Shown here piece after piece: positions 8,010 to 16,311 of a DNA stretch of 41,134 nucleotides (its first letter is position 1; each line of letters begins with the position of its first letter). This DNA is from an uncultured Prevotellaceae bacterium (GTDB lineage Bacteria > Bacteroidota > Bacteroidia > Bacteroidales > Bacteroidaceae): the NCBI GenBank assembly GCA_902770195.1, contig CACXSA010000047.1:1-41134 (forward strand). The letters run 5' to 3'. Under the pieces are notes generated by a model. The model was not told where the DNA came from. It worked only from the letters and a program-made list of their open reading frames with translations, and did no database searches. A program made the translations under genes and the position numbers.

Positions 8010-9251
8010 ATGACTTTTCCGCTTTTCATTGCCAAACGCATATTCGGACAGGAAGGCGAGCATGATGTGAGCATTCCTGCCATTCGTATTGCTACTATAG
8101 GTGTGGCTATCGGTCTTGCCGTGATGATTATCACCGTCTCGGTGATTCTGGGCTTTAAGCACACCATCCGCGACAAGGTCGTTGGCTTTGGCTCCCATAT
8201 CCGCATAGAGAGTTTCATGGCGCAGCAGACGGCCAGTCCCGTACCTGTCTGCATCAGCGACACCTTATTCCGCAAGCTGAAAAGCATGCCAGAGATTCGT
8301 CATGTCGAGCGTTATACCCTTACACAAGGCATTCTGAAAACGGATGCCGACTTTCTGGGTGTAGCGTTCAAAGGTGTAGGACCTGATTATGACCTGCACT
8401 TCCTGCAACAGAACCTCAAGACAGGAAAGATGCCTGCCTTCTCTGCGGAGAAGTCAAGCTACCAGCTGCTCATCTCTAGCACGATGGCTGACAAGCTGAA
8501 CCTGAAGGTAAACGACCGTGTTTTTGCCTATTTCATCACAGATAATGTCAGGGTGCGTAAATTCACCATTACGGGAATCTACGAAACCAATATGGCTCAG
8601 TTCGACCAGCTATTTTGCTTCACCGACTATCCCATTCCCCTGAAGCTTAACGGGTGGGAAAAAGACCAGTGCAGCGGTGCCGAACTGCTAGTTCGCGACT
8701 TCGACCAGATGGACGTTGCTGCCAAGAAGGTGCAACAACTGGTGAACCGCGATTCCGACCGCTATGGCGAGACGCTTACGTCACAGACTATCCAAGACAG
8801 TTATCCCCAAATATTCACATGGCTCGACTTGTTGGACATCAACGTATGGATTATCCTTGCACTGATGGTCTGTGTGGCTGGCTTCACGATGATTAGCGGC
8901 TTGCTCATCATCATCCTGGAGCGCACGCAGATGATTGGACTGCTGAAAGCCCTGGGAGCACGCAACAGCACGGTGCGCCACACCTTCCTCTGGTTTGCCG
9001 CCTTCATCATCAGTCAGGGCATGTTGCTGGGCGACATCATCGGCATCGGCTTGGTACTCCTCCAGCAACATACGGGATTTATCTCCCTTGACCCCGCCAG
9101 CTATTATGTGGATACAGCCCCTATGGAGCTGAACATCCCAATCATCCTGGCACTGAACATCGGAACACTGCTCATCTGCGTCTTCGTACTCATTGCGCCC
9201 AGTTTCCTGGTATCGCATATCAGCCCGGCGAAGTCTATGCATTATGAATAG
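8010..9251 (+). CDS. LolC/LolE-type ABC transporter permease (FtsX family)
   Basis: This 413-aa inner-membrane protein has the LolC/E topology. An N-terminal TM helix (about 25-47, IATIGVAIGLAVMIITVSV) is followed by a periplasmic MacB-PCD-like domain (about 50-265). Three C-terminal TM helices follow, at about 273-298, 322-345 and 370-395. In the LolCDE system such permeases extract lipoproteins from the inner membrane. No ATPase gene is adjacent, so it must use a partner encoded elsewhere. It follows the aminotransferase gene by 2 bp. Whether it handles lipoproteins or another substrate is inferred from family only. Confidence 0.85.
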   Translation: MTFPLFIAKRIFGQEGEHDVSIPAIRIATIGVAIGLAVMIITVSVILGFKHTIRDKVVGFGSHIRIESFMAQQTASPVPVCISDTLFRKLKSMPEIRHVERYTLTQGILKTDADFLGVAFKGVGPDYDLHFLQQNLKTGKMPAFSAEKSSYQLLISSTMADKLNLKVNDRVFAYFITDNVRVRKFTITGIYETNMAQFDQLFCFTDYPIPLKLNGWEKDQCSGAELLVRDFDQMDVAAKKVQQLVNRDSDRYGETLTSQTIQDSYPQIFTWLDLLDINVWIILALMVCVAGFTMISGLLIIILERTQMIGLLKALGARNSTVRHTFLWFAAFIISQGMLLGDIIGIGLVLLQQHTGFISLDPASYYVDTAPMELNIPIILALNIGTLLICVFVLIAPSFLVSHISPAKSMHYE

Positions 9252-9254
9252 AGG

Positions 9255-9319
9255 GATGATGTTTGATGGATGATGTTTGATGGATGATGGATGATGTTTG
9301 ATGGATGATGGATGATGGA
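9255..9319 (+). repeat. short tandem repeat GATGATG(TTT)
   Basis: Directly after the permease stop, the DNA consists of irregular copies of GATGATGTTT and GATGGATGATG units over about 65 bp. No coding role or hairpin is visible. The structure is prone to slippage and is probably variable between strains. Confidence 0.85.
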
Positions 9320-9347
9320 AGAGGTGAGTTAATTATTTATAAATAAA

Positions 9348-9377
9348 ATTGATATTGACATTTATTCATTATCTTTG
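9348..9377 (+). promoter_or_regulatory. promoter of the mannitol dehydrogenase family gene
   Basis: ATTG at 9348-9351, 18 bp, then TATCTTTG at 9370-9377 and a start codon 33 bp later. The -7 box is a good match; the -33 and spacing are slightly off the N20 seen elsewhere in this window. Confidence 0.65.
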
Positions 9378-9409
9378 CATCTAAATTTTTAAACTTATTA
9401 TTATCTATT

Positions 9410-10996
9410 ATGAAACTGAACGATATTTTTAGTGGCAATTACGTAGCCGCTGAATGGGAAGCGAAAGGCTTCGAGTTGCCAAAGTATGATATTAAAGAGG
9501 TACGCGAGAAGACTGCCAAGCAACCCACATGGGTTCACTTCGGCGGAGGTAACATCTTCCGTGCATTCCCTGCCGCCATCCTGAACGATGCCCTGAACAC
9601 CGGAAAATACGACCGGGGTGTCATTGTGGCAGAGACCTTCGACTTTGAAGTCATCGACAAGGCCTACACCCCCTACAACAACCTGTCACTCTGTGTGAAC
9701 CTCTGCTCAGACGGTTCTATCGAAAAGAAGGTGATTGCCAGCGTAACGGAAGCGCTAAAGGCCGACCCGCAGTTCGAAGACTGGAACCGTCTGGTCGAAA
9801 TCTTCAAGAATCCATCCCTGCAGATGATTTCATTCACCATCACCGAGAAAGGCTATACCTATAACGAGGCAGACTTGGCTCGTGGCATGAAGCCCCTGTT
9901 CGCGATGGGTAAGGTGTGTGCCCTGTTGTTCGAACGCTTCAAGGCTGGAGAGCTGCCCCTCACCGTACAGTCTATGGACAACTGCTCGCACAATGGCGAC
10001 AAGGTGAAGGCTGGTGTGTTTGCCTATGCCGAGCGTTGGGTGAAGGACGGACTGGTTCCCGAGGCATTCCTCACCTATCTGAAGAATGAGCAGAAGATTA
10101 CCTTCCCCTGGTCTATGATTGACAAAATCACGCCGCGTCCTCACGAGAAAGTCAAGGAGCTCCTGGCTGCCGACGGATTCGAGGACAACAACTATATCGA
10201 AACGGAGAAGCACACCTTCACGGCTCCTTTCGTGAATGCCGAGGAAGTCCAGTATCTGGTAATCGAGGACAACTACACGAACGGACGTCCCCCACTCGAC
10301 CTGGGTGGTGCGCTCTACACCACACGGGAGACCGTTGACAAAGTAGAGACTATGAAAGTTACCACTTGTCTGAACCCGCTCCATACCGCAATGAGCATCT
10401 ACGGCTGTATGCTGGGCTATACGCTCATTTCTGCCGAGATGACCGACGAGGACCTGCGTCCTTTCATCCAGAAAATTGGATATATCGAGGCAATGCCTGT
10501 AGTGACAGACCCGGGTGTGCTGAATCCCTACGAGTTCATTGGTGCCGTCATCAACCGTCGTCTGCCCAACCCCTTCATGCCCGATGCTCCCCAGCGTATC
10601 GCTATGGACACCTCACAGAAGCTGCCCATCCGCTTTGGCGAGACCATCAAGAAGTATATCGCCCGTGGATTGGACAAGAGCAACCTCGTGCTGATTCCCC
10701 TTACACTCGCTGGCTATGCGCGTTACCTGAAGGGCATCAAGGACGATGGAACAGCCTTCGAACCCTCTCCCGACCCCATGCTTGAAGAACTGCAGGCCAT
10801 CGTAGCACCACTGGAGATTGGTAAAGCCGATCAGGACTGGAGTCCGCTGAAGAAGCTCTACAGCCGTAAGGATGTATTTGGAGTGGATCTCTACGAGGCT
10901 GGGCTCGGCGAACAGATTGAAGGTTATGTCAAAGAGCTCTTTGCAAGTTACGGAGCTGTTCGCAAAACGTTGCATAAATACGTTTCTGCCAGATAA
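9410..10996 (+). CDS. mannitol dehydrogenase / uronate reductase family oxidoreductase
   Basis: This 528-aa cytosolic NAD(P)-dependent polyol dehydrogenase has an N-terminal Rossmann part beginning THWVHFGGGNIFRAF-like (residues 41-54, WVHFGGGNIFRAF). Its C-terminal helical domain carries the KITPRPHEKV and LVIEDNYTNGRPPLDLGG segments. The superfamily includes mannitol 2-dehydrogenase, fructuronate reductase (UxuB) and tagaturonate reductase (UxaB). Length and lack of a phosphatase domain are compatible with a hexuronate reductase, but no uronate genes flank it, so the substrate stays open. It appears monocistronic, with its own promoter and a downstream hairpin terminator. Confidence 0.85.
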   Translation: MKLNDIFSGNYVAAEWEAKGFELPKYDIKEVREKTAKQPTWVHFGGGNIFRAFPAAILNDALNTGKYDRGVIVAETFDFEVIDKAYTPYNNLSLCVNLCSDGSIEKKVIASVTEALKADPQFEDWNRLVEIFKNPSLQMISFTITEKGYTYNEADLARGMKPLFAMGKVCALLFERFKAGELPLTVQSMDNCSHNGDKVKAGVFAYAERWVKDGLVPEAFLTYLKNEQKITFPWSMIDKITPRPHEKVKELLAADGFEDNNYIETEKHTFTAPFVNAEEVQYLVIEDNYTNGRPPLDLGGALYTTRETVDKVETMKVTTCLNPLHTAMSIYGCMLGYTLISAEMTDEDLRPFIQKIGYIEAMPVVTDPGVLNPYEFIGAVINRRLPNPFMPDAPQRIAMDTSQKLPIRFGETIKKYIARGLDKSNLVLIPLTLAGYARYLKGIKDDGTAFEPSPDPMLEELQAIVAPLEIGKADQDWSPLKKLYSRKDVFGVDLYEAGLGEQIEGYVKELFASYGAVRKTLHKYVSAR

Positions 10997-11020
10997 ACAG
11001 CAGCATACTTTCTAACTCAC

Positions 11021-11048
11021 ATCCCAGGACTAACCTTCTGGGATTTTT
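11021..11048 (+). terminator. terminator after the mannitol dehydrogenase family gene
   Basis: Inverted ATCCCAG (11021-11027) and CTGGGAT arms close a 10-base loop and are followed by TTTTT, 25 bp after the stop codon at 10996. Confidence 0.8.
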
Positions 11049-11050
11049 CG

Positions 11051-11093
11051 AACATCCCCCATCCCCTTCTGCCTAAGAGGGGACAGGGGTGTT
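11051..11093. repeat. GC-rich imperfect palindrome (REP-like)
   Basis: AACATCCCC at the left pairs with GGGGTGTT at the right (one bulge), and inner CCCCTT faces AAGAGGGG. The minus strand carries CCCCTGTCCCCTCTTA, which resembles CCCCTGCACCCCTCTTA in the coding region at about 17180-17200. That suggests a dispersed element. Confidence 0.6.
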
Positions 11094-11349
11094 GCGAAAA
11101 TAAATTGCGAAATGAGTTACGAAAAATATATTGTAAAATAAGTTGCGAAAAAAGAAGAAAGTTGGTTGCAAAGAAAAGATAAGCACATCATGATTGCATA
11201 TTTTGAACCAAAAATATGCCAAACCGTTAAATTTGTCAGACTTTTAAGAATTGAACCGTTAAAATCTAATTCCCGTTAAGCCATTAGGCGTAATTGTTAA
11301 ATTGCGACAAATAATCACGACATTCTGTCAGTTTTTCCATTCTTTGCCC

Positions 11350-11357
11350 TATTTTTG
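11350..11357 (+). promoter_or_regulatory. -7 box of the htrA promoter
   Basis: TATTTTTG followed by CA, 49 bp before the start codon at 11407, matches TAnnTTTG. No exact TTTG is seen at -33; heat-stress control by another factor is possible but not shown. Confidence 0.6.
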
Positions 11358-11406
11358 CACCAGTTTTCGTAACGAACGTACAAAAATGAATGTATAACAA
11401 TTAAAA

Positions 11407-12882
11407 ATGAATAGTACAATGAAAAGAATGGTAAAGATTTTAGTTCCGGCACTTTACCTCATGGTAATTGCCTTTTCAGCCGCATCGTGCAACAAGACAC
11501 AAGCAGCTCCCGCTGCAGCCTCCGTTCCAGCAGGTCAGCCTGTTGACTTAACCTACGCAGCAGAGAAGTCGCTTCCCTCTGTGGTTTATATCAAGTCCGT
11601 CATCAACTCGAAGACGCAGACCGTAGAGTACAGCGATCCTTTCGAGGATTTCTTCAGCGATCCCTTTGGCGGATTCTTCGGACGTGGACAGGGCAACAAC
11701 GGTGGCAAGCGCCAGCGTCAAGTACAGACCCCGAAGCGTGCAGCAGCCGGTTCCGGTGTCATCATCTCTGCTGACGGATATATCGTCACCAACAATCACG
11801 TAGTGGATGGTGCTGACGAATTGACAGTAACCCTGAACGAGAACTCCAAAGAGTACTCCGCGCGCATCATCGGTTCAGACAAGGCTACCGACCTGGCACT
11901 CATCAAGATTGACGCCAAAAACCTGTCTGCCATCGTCATTGCCAACTCCGACGACGTGAAGGTTGGCGAATGGGTATTGGCTGTTGGTAACCCCCTCGGA
12001 CTGAACAACACCGTTACCGCAGGTATCGTCAGTGCCAAGGCGCGCACCATGGGTCAGGGAGTCACCTCGATGATCCAGACCGATGCAGCCATCAACCAGG
12101 GTAACTCAGGTGGTGCACTGGTGAACACCCGTGGCGAACTGATTGGTATCAACGCCATGCTTGCCTCTCCTACCGGTTCGAATATCGGTTACGGCTTCGC
12201 CATCCCAACTAGCATCGTCAAGAAAGCCGTTGACGACTTCAAGAAATACGGAACCTACCAGCGTGCTATGATCGGCATCAAGGGTAGCGATGTCAGCACT
12301 TACGTGGACGTAGAGAAGGAAAAGGGCAACGAGATTGACCTGGGCACAATGGAAGGAATCTACATCGCAGAGGTCGTAGAAGATGGAGCAGCTGCTGACG
12401 GCGGTCTGCAAAAGGGTGATGTCATCACCAAGATTGACGACACGAAAGTGAAGCAGTTCGGCGAGTTGCAGGGCATCATGGCTCAGAAGCGTCCTGGCGA
12501 CAAGGTGAAGATAACCTATCTGCGCAACAAGAAGGAGAAGACCGTTACGCTGACGCTGAAGAACGAGCAGGGCACAACCAAGGTGGTAAAGAATGCCGAC
12601 GTTGACGTGCTGGGCATCGACGTTCGTCCTGTCACCGATTCTCAGAAGAAGCAGCTCGAAATCTCCTATGGTCTTGAAGTGCTGAAAGTCAGCGGCGGCA
12701 AGATGAAGGAAGCCGGCGTTCCCCGTGGATTCATCATCCAGGTTGTCAACGACCAGCCCATGCGCAGCTTCGACGATTTGCAGCAAGCCGTGAAGGATGC
12801 CAAGGACCAGATGCTGGTTATCAAGGGTATCTTCCCCACTGGCAAGCGTGGCGGATTCGTGGTCTATCTGCAGAATGAATAG
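11407..12882 (+). CDS. DegP/HtrA-family serine protease
   Basis: This 491-aa periplasmic protease/chaperone degrades misfolded envelope proteins. A signal peptide (to about residue 27) ends in a lipobox-like SAASC with C28, so it may be lipid-anchored; this is weaker than a canonical LAGC box. The trypsin-like domain has the triad H131 (VTNNHVV), D162 (KATDLALIK) and S234 (QGNSGGAL). An LA-loop-like insertion rich in Phe/Gly lies at 77-100. Two PDZ domains follow, at about 285-385 and 395-488. A second ATG at 11419 would also give a good signal peptide. A strong inverted repeat 25 bp downstream may end its transcript. Confidence 0.93.
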   Translation: MNSTMKRMVKILVPALYLMVIAFSAASCNKTQAAPAAASVPAGQPVDLTYAAEKSLPSVVYIKSVINSKTQTVEYSDPFEDFFSDPFGGFFGRGQGNNGGKRQRQVQTPKRAAAGSGVIISADGYIVTNNHVVDGADELTVTLNENSKEYSARIIGSDKATDLALIKIDAKNLSAIVIANSDDVKVGEWVLAVGNPLGLNNTVTAGIVSAKARTMGQGVTSMIQTDAAINQGNSGGALVNTRGELIGINAMLASPTGSNIGYGFAIPTSIVKKAVDDFKKYGTYQRAMIGIKGSDVSTYVDVEKEKGNEIDLGTMEGIYIAEVVEDGAAADGGLQKGDVITKIDDTKVKQFGELQGIMAQKRPGDKVKITYLRNKKEKTVTLTLKNEQGTTKVVKNADVDVLGIDVRPVTDSQKKQLEISYGLEVLKVSGGKMKEAGVPRGFIIQVVNDQPMRSFDDLQQAVKDAKDQMLVIKGIFPTGKRGGFVVYLQNE

Positions 12883-12906
12883 TTTTGAAATAAGAAGTTA
12901 GTGAAA

Positions 12907-12953
12907 AAAGTAAGGCGTTTTTTTGGTAGTTCCGAAAAAATGCCTTACTTTTG
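12907..12953 (+). promoter_or_regulatory. rpoD promoter embedded in a 17-bp inverted repeat
   Basis: TTTG (12922-12925), 20 bp, then TACTTTTG (12946-12953) is a near-ideal Bacteroidetes promoter. It is enclosed by arms 12907-12923 and 12935-12951, which pair in 16 of 17 positions around an 11-base loop (TGGTAGTTCCG). The same hairpin could terminate readthrough from htrA. Confidence 0.8.
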
Positions 12954-12980
12954 CATCCGACTAACTAAAAAACGGTACAC

Positions 12981-13844
12981 ATGAGACAACTAAAAATCAC
13001 GAAATCTATAACCAACCGCGAGAGCGAGTCACTTGAAAAATATCTACAAGAGATAGGTAAAGAGGAACTCCTTTCGACGGATGAAGAAGTGGAATTGGCA
13101 CAACGTATTCGCAAGGGCGACCGCAAGGCGCTTGAAAAGTTGACGAGGGCTAATCTCCGTTTTGTGGTTTCTGTTGCCAAGCAATACCAGAACCAAGGTC
13201 TCTCCCTGCCCGACCTTATCAACGAGGGCAATGTCGGACTCATCAAGGCTGCTGAGAAATTCGACGAGACACGTGGTTTCAAGTTCATCTCGTATGCCGT
13301 TTGGTGGATTCGTCAGAGCATCTTGCAGGCCATTGCCGAGCAAAGCCGTATCGTTCGCGTACCGCTGAACCAGGTCGGCTCCGTCGGCAAGATAAACCGC
13401 TTCCTCAGTAAGTTTGAACAGGAGCATGAGCGACGCCCGTCAACTGATGAGATTTCGGAGCGCATTGACCTCCCTGAAGACAAGGTCGATGAAGCCATGA
13501 TGGCCAATACACGCCACGTCTCTGTAGATGCACCCTTTGTCGATGGCGAAGACAACAGCCTGCTCGACGTGCTCATCAACGACGATGCACCTATGGCCGA
13601 CCGCCAGTTGGTTATGGAGTCGCTCCGTGAAGAAATAGCAGTCTTCCTCCTGTCGCTCAACGAACGCGAGCGATCCGTCGTCAGCGCCTTCTATGGCATC
13701 GGACAACCCGAGATGACGCTCGAAGAGATAGGCAATAAATACGGACTCACCCGCGAACGCGTACGCCAGATCAAGGAAAAAGCCATACGCCACTTGCGTA
13801 GCAATACGAAGAATAAATTATTAAAATCATATTTAGGACAATGA
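12981..13844 (+). CDS. rpoD: primary RNA polymerase sigma factor
   Basis: This 287-aa sigma70 factor has the compact form typical of Bacteroidetes, lacking the long region 1.1 and the non-conserved insert. Region 1.2 lies around residues 15-45 ([20 protein letters not shown]). Region 2 covers about 56-125 ([32 protein letters not shown]). Region 3 is about 135-210, and region 4 ends in the helix-turn-helix [18 protein letters not shown] near 258-275. It recognises the -33/-7 promoters (TTTG/TAnnTTTG) found throughout this window, including its own. Its stop overlaps the ATG of the next gene by 4 bp (ATGA). Confidence 0.97.
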   Translation: MRQLKITKSITNRESESLEKYLQEIGKEELLSTDEEVELAQRIRKGDRKALEKLTRANLRFVVSVAKQYQNQGLSLPDLINEGNVGLIKAAEKFDETRGFKFISYAVWWIRQSILQAIAEQSRIVRVPLNQVGSVGKINRFLSKFEQEHERRPSTDEISERIDLPEDKVDEAMMANTRHVSVDAPFVDGEDNSLLDVLINDDAPMADRQLVMESLREEIAVFLLSLNERERSVVSAFYGIGQPEMTLEEIGNKYGLTRERVRQIKEKAIRHLRSNTKNKLLKSYLGQ

Positions 13845-14236
13845 AGATTATCAAGCTTTTAACCCTTGCCGTGCTGCTCACAGCCTTTGCCGTGTCAGCA
13901 CAGGCAAAGTTCATAAAACCCGCCCACGTCTATATGCTTGGCTTCACAGCCTCCTTCAAGGACTCTGTGGTTTACGTCACCGAGATACAGGACGTGCAAG
14001 GCGCATGGATTGATTCCAAGACCAAATTCCTCCTGGATCGTGACCACTACTCCTATCAGCTGAAGGAGCACATGTCAGAACAGTATCTGGAACCCGACCG
14101 CGTCTGCGTTGTCTTCTATGCCACCAAGAAGAAGCAGCTGGAAAAGCAAATCCGCAAGCTCCGCAAGAAATACAAGGAGCTCACCCCCCTGCCCTCCGAG
14201 TTCCGTTTCTCACCCGTAGAGCGAGAAGAGCAATAA
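13841..14236 (+). CDS. small exported protein coupled to rpoD
   Basis: This 131-aa protein begins with a clear signal peptide (residues 1-22, [16 protein letters not shown] to SAQA) and has no lipobox, so it should be periplasmic. The mature part has a short beta-rich segment ([20 protein letters not shown]). A very basic helix follows (about 95-115, [19 protein letters not shown]), then a Pro/Glu tail. I do not recognise the family. The ATGA overlap with rpoD implies translational coupling, and the pair shares the strong terminator at 14242-14278. Confidence 0.85.
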   Translation: MKIIKLLTLAVLLTAFAVSAQAKFIKPAHVYMLGFTASFKDSVVYVTEIQDVQGAWIDSKTKFLLDRDHYSYQLKEHMSEQYLEPDRVCVVFYATKKKQLEKQIRKLRKKYKELTPLPSEFRFSPVEREEQ

Positions 14237-14241
14237 TATTA

Positions 14242-14278
14242 TTGAAGTCGTGAACTTTATTCACGACTTCAATTTTTT
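14242..14278 (+). terminator. strong bidirectional terminator
   Basis: Perfect 13-bp arms (14242-14254 and 14260-14272) with a 5-base loop are followed by TTTTTT on the plus strand. On the minus strand the stem is preceded by A-rich DNA and followed by TATTATTG. It ends the rpoD transcript and probably also the convergent glutamine synthetase transcript. Confidence 0.92.
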
Positions 14279-14284
14279 CCTTAA

Positions 14285-15793
14285 CTATCCGCAATGGAAA
14301 TACAGAGTTACGAGTTTCTGAATTTCCTCGGGGAAACCAGAGATATTCTTGCGGAGAGTCACATCGTCGAAGGCTCGCAGCTGGGCGATGATGCCGTCAA
14401 TCATGGCAGGCGAGAACACGCCATGCTCCTCGAACACCTTGCGCTGGCGGTCAAGACAGTCGGCAGAAGCCACACACGAATCGGGTAATTGTGCCAATGT
14501 GGCAAGACGATCGGCATGCTCGGCAGCATGGATGTTGACATTGACATAGGTACGCTCTGCCACCTCCAAAGCATCCGGCATCTCGAAGCCGTGACGACAG
14601 GCAACACAAAGCCCGGCAAGCAACTGATAGAGGTCGGCACTGCCATCGGGAGAACGCATCTCCACGGTCTGCTTGATGCTGGTATCGTAGTTGGTTTCAG
14701 CTTCCAACGGATTGGCAGCATGACACATATCCACATCAGCAGCCCAACCTAAGGGCACACGAACCAATACGGAACGGTTGCGATCACCCCAACAGACATT
14801 CGTAGGTGCCTCCTGATGCGGCACAAGACGGAAGTAGCTGGTGGGGTTCTTGTTGCCAAAAGCGGTGATAGAAGGAGCCAAGTCCATCATGCCGGCAATC
14901 ATCCTGCGCGCACTCTCGCTGAGAACACCATTTGCCAGCATCTGGTTCTTTCCATCCTTGACGATGCGCATGTGGATATGCAAACCAGAGCCTGCCTTGC
15001 CCGTGGTAATCTTGGGAGCAAAGGTGACATCATAGCCCAGCTGGTAGCCTAAGTTACGGATAATCCATTTGGCAAGCATCAGCTGGTCGGCAGCCTGTTC
15101 GACGGGTACAGGCAGAAACTCTATTTCGTTCTGCTCGTAGTTCTTACCGTTAAGGCTGAAGTTGCCCACTTCTGAATGTCCGTACTTAATCTGACCACCC
15201 GTCTGTGCAATATACTGCATGCAACGGGTACGGAACTCGTTAGCTTTCGCATAGGGTGCCGATTCGTGATAGCCACGCTGGTCCTGAGCCGGGAATACTC
15301 CTTCGTCGTCACTGATGACATAATACTCCAATTCACCCATAGCCTGAAATTCAAAACCCGTTATCTCAGTAAATGCCTTGGCTGCCTTATGGAGCGTGTG
15401 CTCAGGCGACGACTCCAGCGGGTTACCATCCTTGTCGAAATAAGAGCAGAGCATGGCAACTGTAGGAATCTCGGCAAAGGGGTCAACAAAGGCAGTGCGG
15501 AAACGAGGCAGCACGTAAAGGTCGCTCGAGCCAGCCTGAATGAAGGAGAACAGGCTACTGCCGTCAACACGTTCTCCACAGGTAAGGATAGTGTCCAGAT
15601 AAGCCAGGTCGTTAATGACAAAGTTCAGCGTCTTCAGTTTCCCGTCACCTCCCGGATACATGAAGTTGACCATGTGGATGTCATTCTTCACAATATAGCT
15701 GATAATGTCGGCCTTTGTAAACTCAGCCGCAGGTTTTTGCAATGCCACAACAATCGGATTGGCATTCAGAATAAGATGTTCGTTGCTATTCAT
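14285..15793 (-). CDS. glnA: type I-like glutamine synthetase
   Basis: This 502-aa enzyme condenses glutamate and ammonia with ATP. It has a beta-grasp N-domain (HMVNFMYPGGDGKLKTLNF, about 40-58) and a catalytic domain. Visible landmarks are the metal/glutamate motif NYEQNEIEF, the ATP-site GSGLHIHMRI, NPTSYFRLVPHQEAPTNV and NRSVLVRVP. The canonical adenylylation motif (NLYDLPPEE-like) is not evident, so GlnE control is not expected. The start at 15793 is chosen because the frame upstream (to 15862) runs through the -7 box. The family also includes gamma-glutamylpolyamine synthetases, which cannot be excluded. It is monocistronic. Confidence 0.85.
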   Translation of the reverse strand: MNSNEHLILNANPIVVALQKPAAEFTKADIISYIVKNDIHMVNFMYPGGDGKLKTLNFVINDLAYLDTILTCGERVDGSSLFSFIQAGSSDLYVLPRFRTAFVDPFAEIPTVAMLCSYFDKDGNPLESSPEHTLHKAAKAFTEITGFEFQAMGELEYYVISDDEGVFPAQDQRGYHESAPYAKANEFRTRCMQYIAQTGGQIKYGHSEVGNFSLNGKNYEQNEIEFLPVPVEQAADQLMLAKWIIRNLGYQLGYDVTFAPKITTGKAGSGLHIHMRIVKDGKNQMLANGVLSESARRMIAGMMDLAPSITAFGNKNPTSYFRLVPHQEAPTNVCWGDRNRSVLVRVPLGWAADVDMCHAANPLEAETNYDTSIKQTVEMRSPDGSADLYQLLAGLCVACRHGFEMPDALEVAERTYVNVNIHAAEHADRLATLAQLPDSCVASADCLDRQRKVFEEHGVFSPAMIDGIIAQLRAFDDVTLRKNISGFPEEIQKLVTLYFHCG

Positions 15794-15831
15794 TTTTCTT
15801 TCTGTAGTTTTAGTTGTTCTAATATTTTCTG

Positions 15832-15863
15832 CAAAATTACGTAATAAAAATGAGACATGCAAG
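15832..15863 (-). promoter_or_regulatory. promoter of the glutamine synthetase gene
   Basis: On the minus strand CTTG (15863-15860), 20 bp, then TAATTTTG (15839-15832), 38 bp before the start codon. Confidence 0.7.
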
Positions 15864-15953
15864 AAAAACCCTAACTTTTCCTATATGGCATTCCGGAAAC
15901 GCGGCAACAACTAAAGTAGGACCACCCTTCATAGATAGTCCCACTCTTCATTG

Positions 15954-16049
15954 TTACATGCACGATGTCGTGCCCAGTGCCGTCAGAAAGGCTGTGAGTG
16001 AGGCTACTATAATCTTCGCCACTACCTCAAAAATTCGATACTTCTTCAT
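15954..16049 (-). CDS. smalltalk microprotein
   Basis: This 31-aa reading frame encodes MKKYRIFEVVAK, a hydrophobic stretch, and an ending LGTTSCM. That matches the small Bacteroidetes family named 'smalltalk protein': a basic N-terminus, one amphipathic or membrane-spanning helix and a C-terminal TSC. Members of this family usually sit beside HU-like DNA-binding proteins, small membrane proteins and cell-wall amidases in cryptic accessory islands. Here it lies downstream of an HTH gene and an iteron-like array. Function is unknown. It is short, so the call rests on the family resemblance. Confidence 0.7.
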   Translation of the reverse strand: MKKYRIFEVVAKIIVASLTAFLTALGTTSCM

Positions 16050-16072
16050 CTTTCTAATTCATAATTCATACT

Positions 16073-16084
16073 CGACCTTGGTCG
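16073..16084. repeat. CGACC-TT-GGTCG palindrome
   Basis: This perfect 12-bp palindrome begins a 34-bp segment whose far end carries AGGTCG. Related palindromes CTTTGACC-GA-GGTCAAAG (16548-16565) and CGACC-AGA-GGTCG (16566-16578) occur just upstream of the HTH gene in the same locus. They could be operators or a dispersed palindromic element. Confidence 0.55.
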
Positions 16085-16132
16085 CCTCGTACCTTTAGGT
16101 CGAAGAATGCATAATTCACTTTTCCGTTGTTA

Positions 16133-16185
16133 CTTTCGGAGTAATCGGATTTTCTTTCGGAGTATCTAGAATTTCTTTCGGAGTA
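16133..16185. repeat. three iteron-like direct repeats with exact 21-bp period
   Basis: CTTTCGGAGTA occurs at 16133, 16154 and 16175, identical over 11 bp and spaced exactly 21 bp (two helical turns). The intervening bases differ. The array lies between the HTH gene and the smalltalk gene. Confidence 0.9.
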
Positions 16186-16311
16186 CCGATTTTTCCGTTT
16201 GCAAGGACAGTGCAAGGCGAATGCAGAGAGCTTGCTCTTTGCTGAGCCGCAGCCTGTTCTCGCTGTTGCACCTCCAATGCAACTGCAAAATTACAACATG
16301 CCGCAATGGCG

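Larger units (their letters stand above)
10997..11406 (+). other. 410-bp intergenic region, no gene seen
   Basis: Besides the terminator, the GC-rich palindrome and the htrA promoter, this stretch is AT-rich. It contains three spaced copies of a TTGCGAAA/TTACGAAA motif at about 11091-11150. Later come two CCGTTAA-like elements around 11224-11282. No open frame with plausible composition is present on either strand. Confidence 0.6.
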
